Assembly: GCF_029168945.1 (NCBI RefSeq)
Contig: NC_083604.1
Span: forward strand, 63,690,211-63,754,210
From: Cannabis sativa
Taxonomy: Eukaryota; Streptophyta; Magnoliopsida; Rosales; Cannabaceae
Direction of reading: 5' to 3'
DNA length: 64,000 nt
The notes below the pieces were generated by a model, which saw nothing but the letters and a program-made list of their open reading frames with translations, did no database searches and had not been told where the DNA came from. Positions 10,966 through 22,060 of the stretch are shown here, one piece after another; within the stretch, counting starts at the first letter, position 1; every line of letters starts with the position of its first letter. A program made the translations under genes and the position numbers.

Positions 10966-13862
10966 TGTAACGCCCTAAATAATTAGGCACGCTACCCAAA
11001 ATGCTTATGGAATCCTAATCCCCTAATTCGGGATTACTAATCAAAAATAGCGCAGAATTTAAACTTTTAAATTAATCGAAATGAAAATAAAACTTGTAAT
11101 ACTTTTAAAATTTTAAACCGTTGGGATCCCAAAAACATTTACAAACTTATTACAAGTCCTTTCTTTCTAGCCGACCTAAGCGGCAAAATAGAATACAAAA
11201 GTCAACACTGTTAGACCCATAACTCGCTTGGTCTGAACTGGCATGAACATGTACATTCCTCGCCCTGCTCCTAAAACTCATGGTTGATCAGCTAATGTCT
11301 TACCCTTTCCTGCACAGTAGAGCACCTGTGAGCCAAGCCCAGCAAGACAGTATATAACATAACAATAATAATATGCTCATCATACTGTTTAAACAATGAT
11401 GCCATTTATATATGTCTGTGTGTCACAGACCTGCATGTCACACTCACATGCCTATTTATGTCTACGTGGCGTAGACCTATGTGTTGCGGTCAGACATCTC
11501 TTTATATCTACGTGGCGTAGACCTACGTGTTGCTCTCACACGTCTAGTTACAATAAGGCCCTAGAATAGTTCATCTCGGTTCTGATTACCGAGTCCAACT
11601 TGATTATGCCTTGAACGCATAACCCTTAATCTTAATATGCATAACACATAACTGACGGTGCCCACTGCACCATTGGTATATCTACTGTAGACCTGCATGT
11701 TACGCTCACATGCCTATTTATGTCTACGTGGCGTAGACCTACGTGTTGCTCTCACACGTCTATATACGATAACCCCTTAGTAGGGTTTACCTCGGTTTTG
11801 CTTGTCGAGCCTAACCTGGTTATGCCTTGCTCGCATAACCCTATTCTTATATATATATACGTAATCCATACATTACAATCTTTCAACGGTTTATCCTGGT
11901 GATATATACCAGGTCTAACCCAGTTATGTCTCATTCACATAACTTATAACATACATGCGTGTATTCAACATTTACTACAACATGTATAATCTTAGGGTAA
12001 TAACCCTAACTTACAAACAAGTAATCACTCATATAATACACTTCTATATACTCAGATAATATTTACTAAGAATGTTAACCCTAACTCATGCTTTCACTGG
12101 ATTCTTAATATTCTAGGGTAATAACCCTAGACCGCATTAAAATTAACTCAAGGTACCAACTTACCGAGTCTAGCTTAATTATGCCTTAAGTGCATAATTC
12201 ATAATCTCAATATATACATTTATCCAACATGGCATAGTATTTATACAACATATATCACTAGGGTAATAACCCTAGGCTATTAAACCGCTCATGTTAGGGT
12301 ACTAACCCTAATCCCAGTTACTAAACTTTCATGCATATCATTCACAATATAAGCGCCACTGCGCATACTCTACGTGCTAATCACTGTCTTACCTGATGTC
12401 CTCCAATGATAGAGATTCCAAATCCCCCGGTGCTCCTGATCAGGTGCCGGTAATCCTAGTCACACAATCTGGGATTTCACAAATAGGGTTAACCCCTAAT
12501 TTCATTTTCATAAATATTCACATGGCATTTAAAATTCACATATTCAGATAGAGCTCGAAAAGAGCTTTCCAACGGTATATAGAACTCCCAAATCGGAGTC
12601 CGGATCACAAAGTTTATGCCAATAGAAGTTTGCAAAAAGGGTCTGTCCAGAAAGAAATGGGCGCGCCGCGGCATGCTAAATACCATGCCGCGGCACGTGG
12701 GTTCAAAACCCAGAAAACTCAAAAACCAGCAACGATTTTCATGCCCAAAACTCATCCAAATCACCCCAATTCACAACCAAACTCTTAAATCAACAAATAG
12801 GGTTGCTAGCAATTATTAAGGGGTCAAAATAACATATTTCATGCATCAATTCCAACATAAAACCCCCAAAACCAGACTGCATATATATCACAAAATCATG
12901 TTTAACTAAGGAACTTCAAGCTCTTGAACAAGAGCTTCATCCTCAACAACTCAAATAATTTTCCAGCAATAACACATCTTAGAAACACATGATTCCAAGC
13001 TAGAAAATACCATAAAATCGCTGCCCAAATTCATCAAAGAAGCATACAACAACAACAAGCTCAATTTTAACAAGATTACCACTAATCCACTTAACATGCA
13101 ACAAAGAACATTCAAAACTTAAAACATGCTTTTACCCCAAGAATTTCAGCAAGAATTCAACAATCAATTTCAAATAATTTCAGCAAGAAACTACCTCAAT
13201 CCCAAGCTTAAAATCCTTCCAAATCAAGCTCCAAAATCAAGTAACACCAAGCAATTTTCTTCAATTCTTAAAATTGAAAATCAAGAGAGCAAGAGAGGGA
13301 GAGAGGGTCGGGTAAGAGAAAGGGATAACACCAGAAATTAATCCCATTTTTTCCAAAAAAAAAATTATCTTTATCCATCATAGAAAATAAAGGTCAAATG
13401 ACCAAAGTGCCCTTAGGGCTAATGCACACTTATTCACCCACACAAGGGTATTTATGTCATTCCACACTCATTTATTTCCAAATAAATTTCAGATTTCATA
13501 TTATCAAATAAAATGCCAAATAATTCAATTCAAATTGCATTTCGGGCCCAAACCCCGTTCAGCCCAAAATACCCAGTTATGACTATACCGCGCCAACCTG
13601 TCAGAACACACCTGAAAAGACAACACATGCATACTATATAATAATATAGTTCTATTAAGCACGTAATTAAATTAATTTCATCAATTTACCCTTCTTGGGT
13701 CATAATTACCAAAATGCCCCTAGCTCACCAACGGGGTCTTTAACATACTAAAATTCATATATATTCACATATATTGAACTATATAATAATATAATTCCTC
13801 AATTACTCATAATTTTCTAGTTAGGGCTTTGCTAATCCTTTTTCTTAATTCCGGGTATTACA
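10966..13862 (-). repeat. Gypsy A 3' LTR
   Basis: This intact 2897-bp LTR has TG and CA ends. Its left half is an array of short hairpin repeats (11414-12310). Its right half is nearly identical to 28300-30312. Short frames inside it on both strands arise from the palindromic repeats and are not genes. Confidence 0.9.
11414..12310. repeat. Array of paired hairpin repeats in Gypsy A LTR
   Basis: Several hairpin types recur. GTCTACG-TGG-CGTAGAC (11460-11476) has the variant GTCTGTG-TGT-CACAGAC (11414-11430). GCATGT with ACATGC (11433-11451) has the variant ACGTGT with ACACGT. GGTTATGC with GCATAACC (11818-11840) has the variants AATTATGC with GCATAATT (12177-12199) and AGTTATG with CATAACT (near 11912-11934). 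TAGGGT-AATA-ACCCTA occurs near 11993, 12113 and 12269, with a related copy near 12294. The arms change together between copies. Confidence 0.8.
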
Positions 13863-13880
13863 ATTACCCCGTCCTTATAG
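13863..13880 (-). other. Gypsy A polypurine tract
   Basis: On the minus strand AAGGACGGGGTAAT immediately precedes the 3' LTR. This is the expected site for plus-strand priming. The tract is interrupted by a C and a T. Confidence 0.6.
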
Positions 13881-13897
13881 AAATTTTGTCCCAAAAT

Positions 13898-15232
13898 TTA
13901 CCTGAACAACTCCGGATATTTCTGCTGCATATCCGTCTCGAGTTCCCAGGTTGCCTCTTCTATCTTATTGTTCTTCCACAGTACTTTCAGCAGTGCCACA
14001 GTCTTGCTTCTCAGGACTTTCTCTCTTCTATCAAGTATCTGCACTGGTTGTTCCTCATATGTTAAGTTTGGCTGTAGTTCCAATGCCTCATAATTTAGAA
14101 CATGGGACGAGTTCGAGACATACTTCTGAAGCATTGAAACATGGAACACAATATGTACAGCTGCCAGCGCTGGGGGCATAGCCAACCTGTACGCTACTTG
14201 CCCTATCCTCACAAGGATTTCAAAAGGTCCAATGAACCTCGGGCTAAGCTTTCCTTTCTTCCCAAAGCATTTTATGCCTTTCATCGGAGATATTCGGAGA
14301 AATACCATGTCCCCAACTTGAAAATCAATATTTCGACGCTTTGGATCAGCATAACTCTTCTGCCTATCCTGAGCCGCGAGCATTCGCGCTCTAATCTTGT
14401 CAACTGCCTCACTTGTTCTCCAAACAGCTTCGGGACCCAAGAACTTCCTTTCACCCACTTCATCCCTGTGAATGGGCGATTTACACTTTCTTCCATATAA
14501 AAGTTCATAAGGAGCCATCCCGATTGTTGCCTGATAGCTGTTATTATAGGAGAACTTGATCAGGGGAAGGTACTTTACCCATGATCCTTCAAAGTCAAGC
14601 ACACATGCCCGTAGCATGTCCTCTAAAATCTGAATGGTCCTCTCGGATTGTCCATCCTTCTGAGGATGAAAAGCTGTGCTGAATTTTAACTGAGTTCTCA
14701 TAGCTCGATGCAGACTCTCCCAGAATCTTGATGTAAACTTCGGATCCCTATCCGAAATAATGTACTTTGGGACAACGTGAAGACGAACAATTTCTCTGAC
14801 ATACGATTCAGCATACTGATCGATGGAGAAATTCATCTGGACAGGTAAAAAGTGAGCAGACTTTGTAAACCTGTCCACTATGACCCACATTGAGTCAAAT
14901 TGTCCCGTGGTTCTAGGCATACCTACCACGAAGTCCATGGCTATATCTTCCCATTTCCACTCTGGTATATTCAGTAGTTGCAGCAACCCTGCAGGTCGCT
15001 GGTGCTCAGCGTTCACTTGCTGACACGTAAGGCACTTTGCAACATATTCAGCGATGTCATTCTTCATGCCTGGCCACCAGAACATGGCTTTCAGGTCTTG
15101 ATACATCTTTGTTGACCCTGGATGAACTGAATAAGGAGTCGTGTGAGACTCATCCATGATCTCTTTTTTGACGTTTTCATCCATAGGCACACAAATTCGA
15201 TTTCCAAATCTCAACATTCCCATTTTATTCAT
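13898..15232 (-). pseudogene. Gypsy A integrase with C-terminal chromodomain (open 444-codon frame)
   Basis: This is the integrase portion of a Ty3/Gypsy polyprotein, which inserts the cDNA copy into nuclear DNA. The frame contains the HHCC zinc-binding set (H30, H37, C67, C70) and the catalytic DD35E triad (D100, D161, E197) with correct spacing. It also has a GPFEIL motif of the GPY/F module and a chromodomain-like tail (TYEEQPVQILDR to the end). Chromodomains of this type direct insertion toward heterochromatin. Unlike its counterpart in Gypsy B, this stretch has no stop. It is cut off from the rest of pol by a frameshift near 15230, so it is classed as a pseudogene fragment. Its ATG lies inside the ancestral polyprotein and is probably not a natural start. 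Confidence 0.85.
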
Positions 15233-15975
15233 TGAGAAATCACTAGCCTTCCCAGCCGAATCCCTAGCTTGGGTTTTTTTATCAATTCTGAATCCTGCTT
15301 TTGTGGTTCTTTAATTCTCTCAAGAAGAGTGGATTGCAGGGTAATATTAACCAGTTGTCCGACAACCAACTCAGTCTGAGCTCGAGTCATTTCAGTTGCC
15401 AGCTGTTGGAATTTTTTTTTCATAGAATTCAACTCACTCTGACTTTTTCTACTCAAAGCGCCAGCAACCACATTGGTCTTACCAAGATGATAAAGAATCT
15501 CACAGCCATAACCCTTCACCAACTCTAGCCAACTCCTCTGCCTCATATTCAAGTCCTTCTGGGTAAAGAAGTATTTCAGACTCTTGTGATCGGTGTATAT
15601 CTCACATTTCTCGCCATAAAGGTAATGCCGCCAAATCTTTAGCGCATATACCACTGCTGCGAGTTCTAAATCGTGAGTAGGGTACCTCTGCTCGTACTCC
15701 TTTAACTGCCGAGAAGCATAAGTTATTACCCTCCCAGCCTGCATAAGCACACAGCCGAGACCATGTCTCGAGGCATCATAACATACCACAAACTTTTCCT
15801 TATCTGAAGGAAGAGTTAGTACGGGAGCAGTAATCAAGCGTTGCTTTAACTCCAGGAAACTTTTCTCACACCGATCAGTCCAAACAAACTTCTGGTTCTT
15901 TTGGGTCAGCTCCGTTAAGGGTACATCAATCTTTGAAAAAAAATCCTCAACGAACCGACGATAATAACCAGCCAA
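15229..15975 (-). pseudogene. Gypsy A RNase H region of pol
   Basis: The 248-codon frame covers the end of RT ([11 protein letters not shown]) and the RNase H domain ([24 protein letters not shown]). It then enters the linker before integrase and ends in a changed reading frame at about 15229. Relative to Gypsy B the motif VVADALSRK reads VVAGALSRK, losing an aspartate, and small indels alter CYDAS. Its 3' end overlaps the integrase frame by a few bases in another frame, marking the frameshift. It is nonfunctional as it stands. Confidence 0.8.
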
Positions 15976-16215
15976 ACCCAGAAAACTTCTAACCTCTGTA
16001 GCTGATTTCGGTGCTGGCCAATCCCGAACAGTTTTTAATTTTGACTGGATCCATCATGATCCCATCTTTATCCACTTTGCAAAACTGCTCCGAGATGCAA
16101 TTCATGTTTTTTTCCTCTAATTCCGAATACACCAAGATGTCATTGATAAACATGATTACACATCTGATTCGTATTAAACATAGTACGCAACCTTGGCCCG
16201 TCATTCACCCTGATG
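15976..16215 (-). pseudogene. Gypsy A reverse transcriptase remnant
   Basis: Only the C-terminal part of RT survives. FINDILVYS corresponds to the FIDDILVYS catalytic box in Gypsy B, with one catalytic aspartate replaced by asparagine. Stops and frameshifts follow. Comparison with Gypsy B shows that protease and the N-terminal two thirds of RT are missing between here and gag. Confidence 0.75.
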
Positions 16216-16379
16216 GTATTCTTACATTTTGAATACTCTAGATATGATCTGGAAAAGAATCTGTGACCTTGATGGCCACCTTAATTTCCCTGAAGCTTTC
16301 TATTACCCCCTGATGCTCTGGAAGCCTCAGCCTTCTGCTTGTGCTCAGGGTTGCTACTGTCGGTCCCCCTTACTGACAT

Positions 16380-17107
16380 TACCACTAGCAGGAGGGTTCG
16401 ATGCCATGACGACATCCTTTACAACCTGCTCTTTCATTACTTACTGCTCGGCCTCCTCAACAATTAAGGCCAAGTCTACCACTCTCTTATACAGAGTGTC
16501 ATGTGCTGTGGTAATCTTCAAGTCCCGACTAATTGTAGCATTTTCTCCTCGAACATACTTCTATTTCCTGGTGAAATCTATAAGCACCAGATCACCAGCA
16601 AATTTAGATAACCGATCAAATTCCAGAGTATACTCGGCCACAGACATCTTTCTCTGAGTCAACTTCACAAAATCTTCCTGATGTGAAGTTCTCACCGCAA
16701 CATTATAAAACTTTTCTTCAAAAAGTTTCTTGAATTTTTTCCCATGTCATAACACTGACATCTCGGGTCTGACCCACTATGTCCCACCAGATGCGGGCAT
16801 AGTCTTGAAACATGAAGGTCGCACAATTCACCCTCTCAGCTCCCGTCACACCCATATTATCGAGGATACAGGTCACAGTGCTCATCCACTGGTCAGCCTT
16901 AATAATATCAATACCTCCCAGGAAAGTCGGAGGTTGCAGCTTCACAAACTGCTCAAATACAGAATCCTTATGCGGCATTACAAACCCCTGGTTACCCATC
17001 ACTAGCACAAGTGCTGGTGGTAACACTTGATCAACAGGGGCAGCCAGTGTCGGTTGCCTTAAACGACGTAACTTTTCTTCTTCTTGACGAAGTATGATAC
17101 CTCGCAT
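16380..17107 (-). pseudogene. Gypsy A gag remnant
   Basis: The 129-codon frame starting at 17107 contains the retrotransposon capsid signature (CATFMFQDYARIWWDIV, MTWEKIQETF) also seen in Gypsy B gag. After 16718 the homology continues in a shifted frame (EFDRLSKFAGDLV) with internal stops to about 16380. The zinc knuckle is absent because the deletion into RT begins near here. It is a decayed structural protein gene. Confidence 0.75.
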
Positions 17108-17603
17108 TCCTTAAAACATCTGCTGCCAGTCAGCAGGAGGATTAGTATTGCCAACCCCCGCATTATCTTTCTGAATTCTGCGGAGGTGGAAGCGGTGCCG
17201 GTGGATTGGTTTGGTCTACACCATGCTCTACAAGCTCGGCCTATGGTCTGGATGATTAAAGAGGGTCCATTCTACAAATAACCCAATAATCAACAACCCC
17301 AGCGAGTCAGGCACCAATCCCAATCTTACGCACTTATTGCCTTAAACTCTAACTCATCTATTTACCTCACACATATTCACATAAACAAATAGCATTTATA
17401 GCATGTCATCACATAACACATACATACTCTAGATGCTTGCATACTACCAAAAATGGAAAGCAGTAAACATATGATCACACAAACAGTCAAGTATTTACTC
17501 TCAATACTTACTGCACCATGAGTCGAGCTTATCTCTGACGACGAATGTACATGTTCAGCCGGTCTACAGGAAGTTTAAAAACCTTGGCGTTCTGATACAA
17601 AAT
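17108..17603 (-). other. Gypsy A leader and primer-binding site
   Basis: On the minus strand the 5' LTR end is followed by TTTTGTATCAGAACGCC (about 17586-17602). This is a diverged form of the initiator tRNA-Met site TGGTATCAGAGCC found in Gypsy B. The remaining leader to gag is noncoding. Confidence 0.65.
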
Positions 17604-18309
17604 TGTAACGCCCTAAATAATTAGGCACGCTACCCAAAATGCTTATAGAATCCTAATCCCCTAATTCGAGATTACTAATCAAAAATAGCGCAGAATTTAA
17701 ACTTTTAAATTAATCGGAATGAAAATAAAACTTGTAATACTTTTAAACTTTTAAACCGTTGGGATCCCAAAAATATTTACAAACTTATTACAAGTCCTTT
17801 CTTTCTAGCCGACCTAAGCGGCAAAATAGAATACAAAAGTCAACAGTGTTAGACCCATAACCCGCTTGGTCTGAAGTGGCATGAACATGTACATTCCTCG
17901 CCCTGCTCCTGAAACTCATGGTTGATCAGCTAATGTCTTACCCTTTCCTGCACAGTAGAGCACCTGCGAGCCAAGCCCAGCAAGACAGTATATAACATAA
18001 CAATAATAATATGCTCATCATACTGTATAAACAATGATGCCTTTTATATATGTCTATGTGTCACAGACCTGCATGTCACACTCACATGCCTATTTATGTC
18101 TACGTGGTGTAGACCTATGTGTTGCGCTCACACATCTCTTTATATCTACGTGGCATAGACCTACGTGTTGCTCTCACACGTTTAGTTACACTAAGGCCCT
18201 AGAATAGTTCATCTCGGTTCTGATTACCGAGTCCAACTTGATTATGCCTTGAACGCATAACCCTTAATCTTAATATGTATAACACATAACTAACGGTGCC
18301 CACTGCACC
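17604..18309 (-). repeat. Gypsy A 5' LTR, distal part
   Basis: This copy starts TGTAACGCC and is nearly identical to 10966-11670. It breaks at GCACC (18305-18309), the Gypsy B target duplication, and continues at 27855. Confidence 0.9.
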
Positions 18310-20553
18310 TGTAAAGCCCGCTTAGTTAATTTGCAAATTATCAGTTAATTATGAAATTATTTATAGCTATTTAAATAATTTATTATACTGTTATTTATGG
18401 AATTCAGAAATGCATGGTTATGTTATTCAGTAGTTTTCATATTTTGCATTTCCGGTGCCCGGTATTTTGGAACTCGGCGTTTGGCTCAGTAGAAATCACA
18501 ATTTAGTATGTTAGTAAATTGGGACGGGTTTTAGACATTGGGAATGTCGGGAATGGCCGGGAATTTAGAATTTCCCAAAAATACCCCTTTAGTATGATTT
18601 ATGTGGTTTTATGGTGGAGGGGCAAAATGGTCTTTTTGCCCCATTAGTATTTTGTCTTTTGTGATTTTCTGAAATGGAAAATAAATGTTTATTTGATTAT
18701 TTGTTGGCTGAAATGAGTATATGTTAAGTGGCTTTATTCATTAATTCATTTTTTTACAAAAGATTACACTTAGAAAAAATTACAAATTTTCAAACTCTCT
18801 CTCTCTTTTCCTCTCTCTCTCTCGGCTGTGCATGTGGGTGCAAAGGGCTGGATTTTTGCTCTGATTTTCAAGTGAATTCTCATCCAAATCTAAGCATTCT
18901 TCAAGCTAGGTTAGCTTCTCTTGTTTTCTCTTGAAATTTGTTGAAATTTTGATGAAAATATGATGATTCATGCATGATTGTTAGTTATTTATTCTTCTTT
19001 GTGATTTTGTTGTTAATTTATGTGGTTTAAAGCATGTTTAATTGAAGTTAAATGAGCTGTTTTGAAGCATGTTAGTTAGGTTGTGTAAAGCTTTGAGTTT
19101 TCTATGCAAAATATGTGATTTTTTGAGAGAAAAGGTTATATTTTGTTGCTGTGATGTTGTGGAATTTTGCTTGTGTTTCCAGAGGTGATTCTAAGCTTGA
19201 TTATGTAGAATTAAGTTGGTTTGATTGCATGCTTGGTGGTTTTGCTCAAGTTTGAGTTTAGAACTCAAAGCTTGAGCTTTAATGGCAAATTTTGTATCTG
19301 TGGTTTCTGGGTAGGTTTGATGCCTTGGATATGTTATGTGGGGTATATGGAATAGGTCTGGAAGGTTTGAATCAATTTGGGGTTGATTTGAGCAAGTTAT
19401 GAAAAATTGAGTGTTCTTGCTCGCGAGGAACCGGAATTCGGTTGTGCATCCGAATTCGGATGAGGGTCTGAATTTCCCAGAACCGGAATTCCGGTTGGGC
19501 AACCGGTCTACCGGTTGGGGAATTTTCAGAACCCGTGTTTTTCCTCGTTTTTATGTTTTTAGGGGTATTGCCATGCTTTTTATCGATAGGGAAACTTTTA
19601 GTTCCTAGTTTAAGTCCCCGGGAAGTGATTTAGCGTGTCACTTATAGCGTTGTGATTTTTATGGTTTAGGAGCCTATAATCCGCCGCTCAGCTAAAAGTT
19701 CCAGTCAAGTTGACCGGCACACCTGAATTCGGAATCCAGGTAAGATTAGTATAACAGTATGCATATGTAGATTACATGTTTAGCGTGCATGTAGGAAGCC
19801 TATTAGATTACATTAGTTATGTATGTTGGCTTCGAACCATCCAACCCTGTCACGTCGGTACGAGTGGAGTATGACCGAGCGACGAGTATGACCGGTTTGA
19901 CCGATCAGGCTGACACTTGGTTGGTGGTTCCGTACTATTGACGTATCCCGTCGGTACAGGCTGGAGTATGACCAGCAGCCGGAGTATGACCGGTTCGACC
20001 GATCAGGTTGTTACGTGTCAATAGTACCGTCCCTATGAACGTTCAGAACTCAGTACCATGTTGGACATGGCAGTAGTGGCTCAGTACCATGTTGGACATG
20101 GCAGTAGCGGGACTCAGTATCGTGTTGGACACGGCAGTTAGAATTATGTATGAGTATTTTTATGCTTTTCTTACTGAGTCTGTCGACTCACAGTTCTACG
20201 TTGATGTGTAGGTAAAGGCAAGGCTAAAGCTGATGGATCGTGAGCGAGCTTGTGAAGATTGTACATGTCGGGGCGGTTAGGCCTGGAGCGTACGATCATC
20301 GGGACAGCGAGGCTGATTTTTGTAACTGGTCGTTAGACGACCCTTATTTTATGTATCAGTTAATCAGTTAAATCTTTTTGTAAATGATTTTATAATTGGG
20401 ATCCCGAGTCTTTTGTAATATTATTTTATGAGTTTAATTAAAAAGCAAAAATTTTAATTAATTACGTTTTTCCATAAACCTCGTTGATTAGCAACGAGCT
20501 GCACAGTATGTTTAAAAATCACGTAATACGCCTATGTTAGTTAGGGTGTTACA
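18310..20553 (+). repeat. Gypsy B 5' LTR
   Basis: This 2244-bp LTR begins TGTAAAGCCCGC and ends GGGTGTTACA. It contains palindromes (19430-19520), two tandem units with GGAGTATGACC (about 19851-20010) and three CCATGT-TGG-ACATGG-type hairpins (20056-20133). Confidence 0.95.
19849..20133. repeat. Tandem and hairpin repeats in Gypsy B 5' LTR
   Basis: Two units of about 60-90 bp share CGTCGGTAC, GGAGTATGACC and GACCGATCAGG. They are followed by three hairpins: CCATGT with ACATGG (20056-20070 and 20087-20101) and CGTGT with ACACG (20121-20133). The 3' LTR has three of the larger units (27075-27312). Confidence 0.85.
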
Positions 20554-20556
20554 ATT

Positions 20557-20569
20557 TGGTATCAGAGCC
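20557..20569 (+). other. Gypsy B primer-binding site
   Basis: TGGTATCAGAGCC starts three bases after the LTR end. It is the canonical plant site complementary to the 3' end of initiator methionine tRNA. Confidence 0.9.
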
Positions 20570-20799
20570 GCCAGGTTGTCTTCCGAAGATCGTCACGACA
20601 TGTACAATCATCATCAGCAGTTAGCTCGGTTCACGGTTCAGTAATCCTTTATTGCTTTAGTAGTTTATTTTATTCAGTTATGAAAAAGAAAAGCCTGTTA
20701 GGAAGCATGTTAGTAGCCTGATAGTAGAATAGGCGCATGTTTCGTTTTTAATTTCCAAATTAAGCGGCATTAGTAAGCTCTCCTTGAATACGACCTGAT

Positions 20800-22060
20800 A
20801 TGCCAACTCTTGGTTTCGCAGGCGGTTCTAATCAGATGGACGCCAGGCGGACCACCAGGAGTCAGGGCAACTCAGTGGGGTCGAATCAAGATCAGGGAGC
20901 TCAGTTTCCCCCACCTGTTAGGGGCCGAGGTAGAGGTCCCCGAGGCAGGGCTCGTGGTCGGGGTGATGAGAACCCGCCACAGGCTGCCCAGGCTCCCCCA
21001 GCCGATCAGGGAGCCCAGAATTGGGAGTTACGGTTTGCGGAGATGCAAGCCCGGATCGAAGAGCAAGACCTCGAGATTCAGAGGTTGAGACAGCAGGGTG
21101 CTCCTGCAGTTCCAGTGCCCGTAGTTCCAGTGGCACCTGCCCTGCTGCCCAGGCCGAGATAGTGGTGGCGGCCCATAGATTGGAACCTCTGTATGAGCGG
21201 TTCGGAAGCAAGCACCTCCGGTTTTCCCGGGAGGTCCTGGGACGTGATGAAAGTCGAGCAAAGGCTCGACGGTGATCACCAAGATTTTGAACTTCATGGG
21301 TGTCACCGGTAACGACGAGTGGTGTGCGCCACATTCCGGTTCCGGGAGGACGCTCTGGTCTGGTGGGACATGGTGTCTCAGATCCATGACGTCACCACCA
21401 TGACCTGGGAAAGGTTCCAGGAACTCTTTAATGCAAAGTACTACAACGAGGCGGTCAGAAGCGCCAAGAGAAAAGAGTTCGCTCACCTGACCCAGTGTGA
21501 GAACATGAGCGTCACTAAGTATACTACTCAGTTTGATCGGTTGGCGAGGTTAGCCTCGGGAATTGTGCCGACCGACTTCAGCAAGAAGGAGAAGTATCTG
21601 GACGGGTTGAATGCCAAGATCAGGCATGATCTGATGATTACCACGGACGACAGCACCACCTATGCTCAGATGGTGGAGAAGGCACTGCGAGCTGAGGGCG
21701 CAGTTGGGTGTATGTCAGAATCAGCCAGTACTCCAGTGAGTGGCGGGGCTCCTACCCCTCCTGCATCAGGCTTTAGCAGGGGGAGTAGTGGTTCGGCCAT
21801 TGATCAGAGGAAGAGAGCACCCACTGCTTCCGGTGGCTCGAGTCGAACAAGAGGTTCGGGGGAACCGAACGAGAGGAGTCGTCTGGTGGTGCCGAGACCC
21901 GATTCTCCTATCCCGAGTGCCCTAGCCGCAAGAGGCACCATCGGGGCGAGTGCAAAGGTCGGGGATGCTTTCACCGTGACATGCCGGACACTTCAAGAGG
22001 GGTCGTCCCCAGCTCCGATCAGAGGCACCGAGAGCTCCAGCGATACCCACTCCAGCCAGG
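20800..22060 (+). pseudogene. Gypsy B gag, frameshifted
   Basis: Gag forms the capsid-like particle. The first frame (20800-21162) encodes an Arg/Gly-rich N-terminus (RGRGRGPRGRARGRG) and a coiled-coil-like segment (EMQARIEEQDLEIQRLRQQ). Homology then passes through other frames between 21160 and 21318 before returning at 21319 to the capsid domain (CATFRFREDALVWWDMV, MTWERFQELFNAKYY). The zinc-knuckle region (about 21905-22010) is shifted and several expected cysteines are not readable in one frame. The gag and pol frames differ, whereas related elements usually have one fused frame. At least three indels are therefore implied, and the product could not be made intact. Confidence 0.85.

Noticed and set aside
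11990..12310. Telomere-like CCCTAA repeats
   Set aside because: The motif occurs only as single units inside TAGGGT-AATA-ACCCTA hairpins, not as a tandem telomeric array.
11720..12819. Short open frames on both strands in the Gypsy A LTRs (also at 28170-29214)
   Set aside because: They mirror each other on opposite strands because of the hairpin repeats, are duplicated in both LTRs, and have no domain similarity.
13126..13341. 71-codon frame in the Gypsy A LTR (repeated at 29576-29791)
   Set aside because: It is identical in both LTRs, low-complexity, and runs opposite to the element's transcription.
20918..21486. Antisense frames over Gypsy B gag
   Set aside because: They are shadows of the GC-rich gag coding strand with no recognisable domain.
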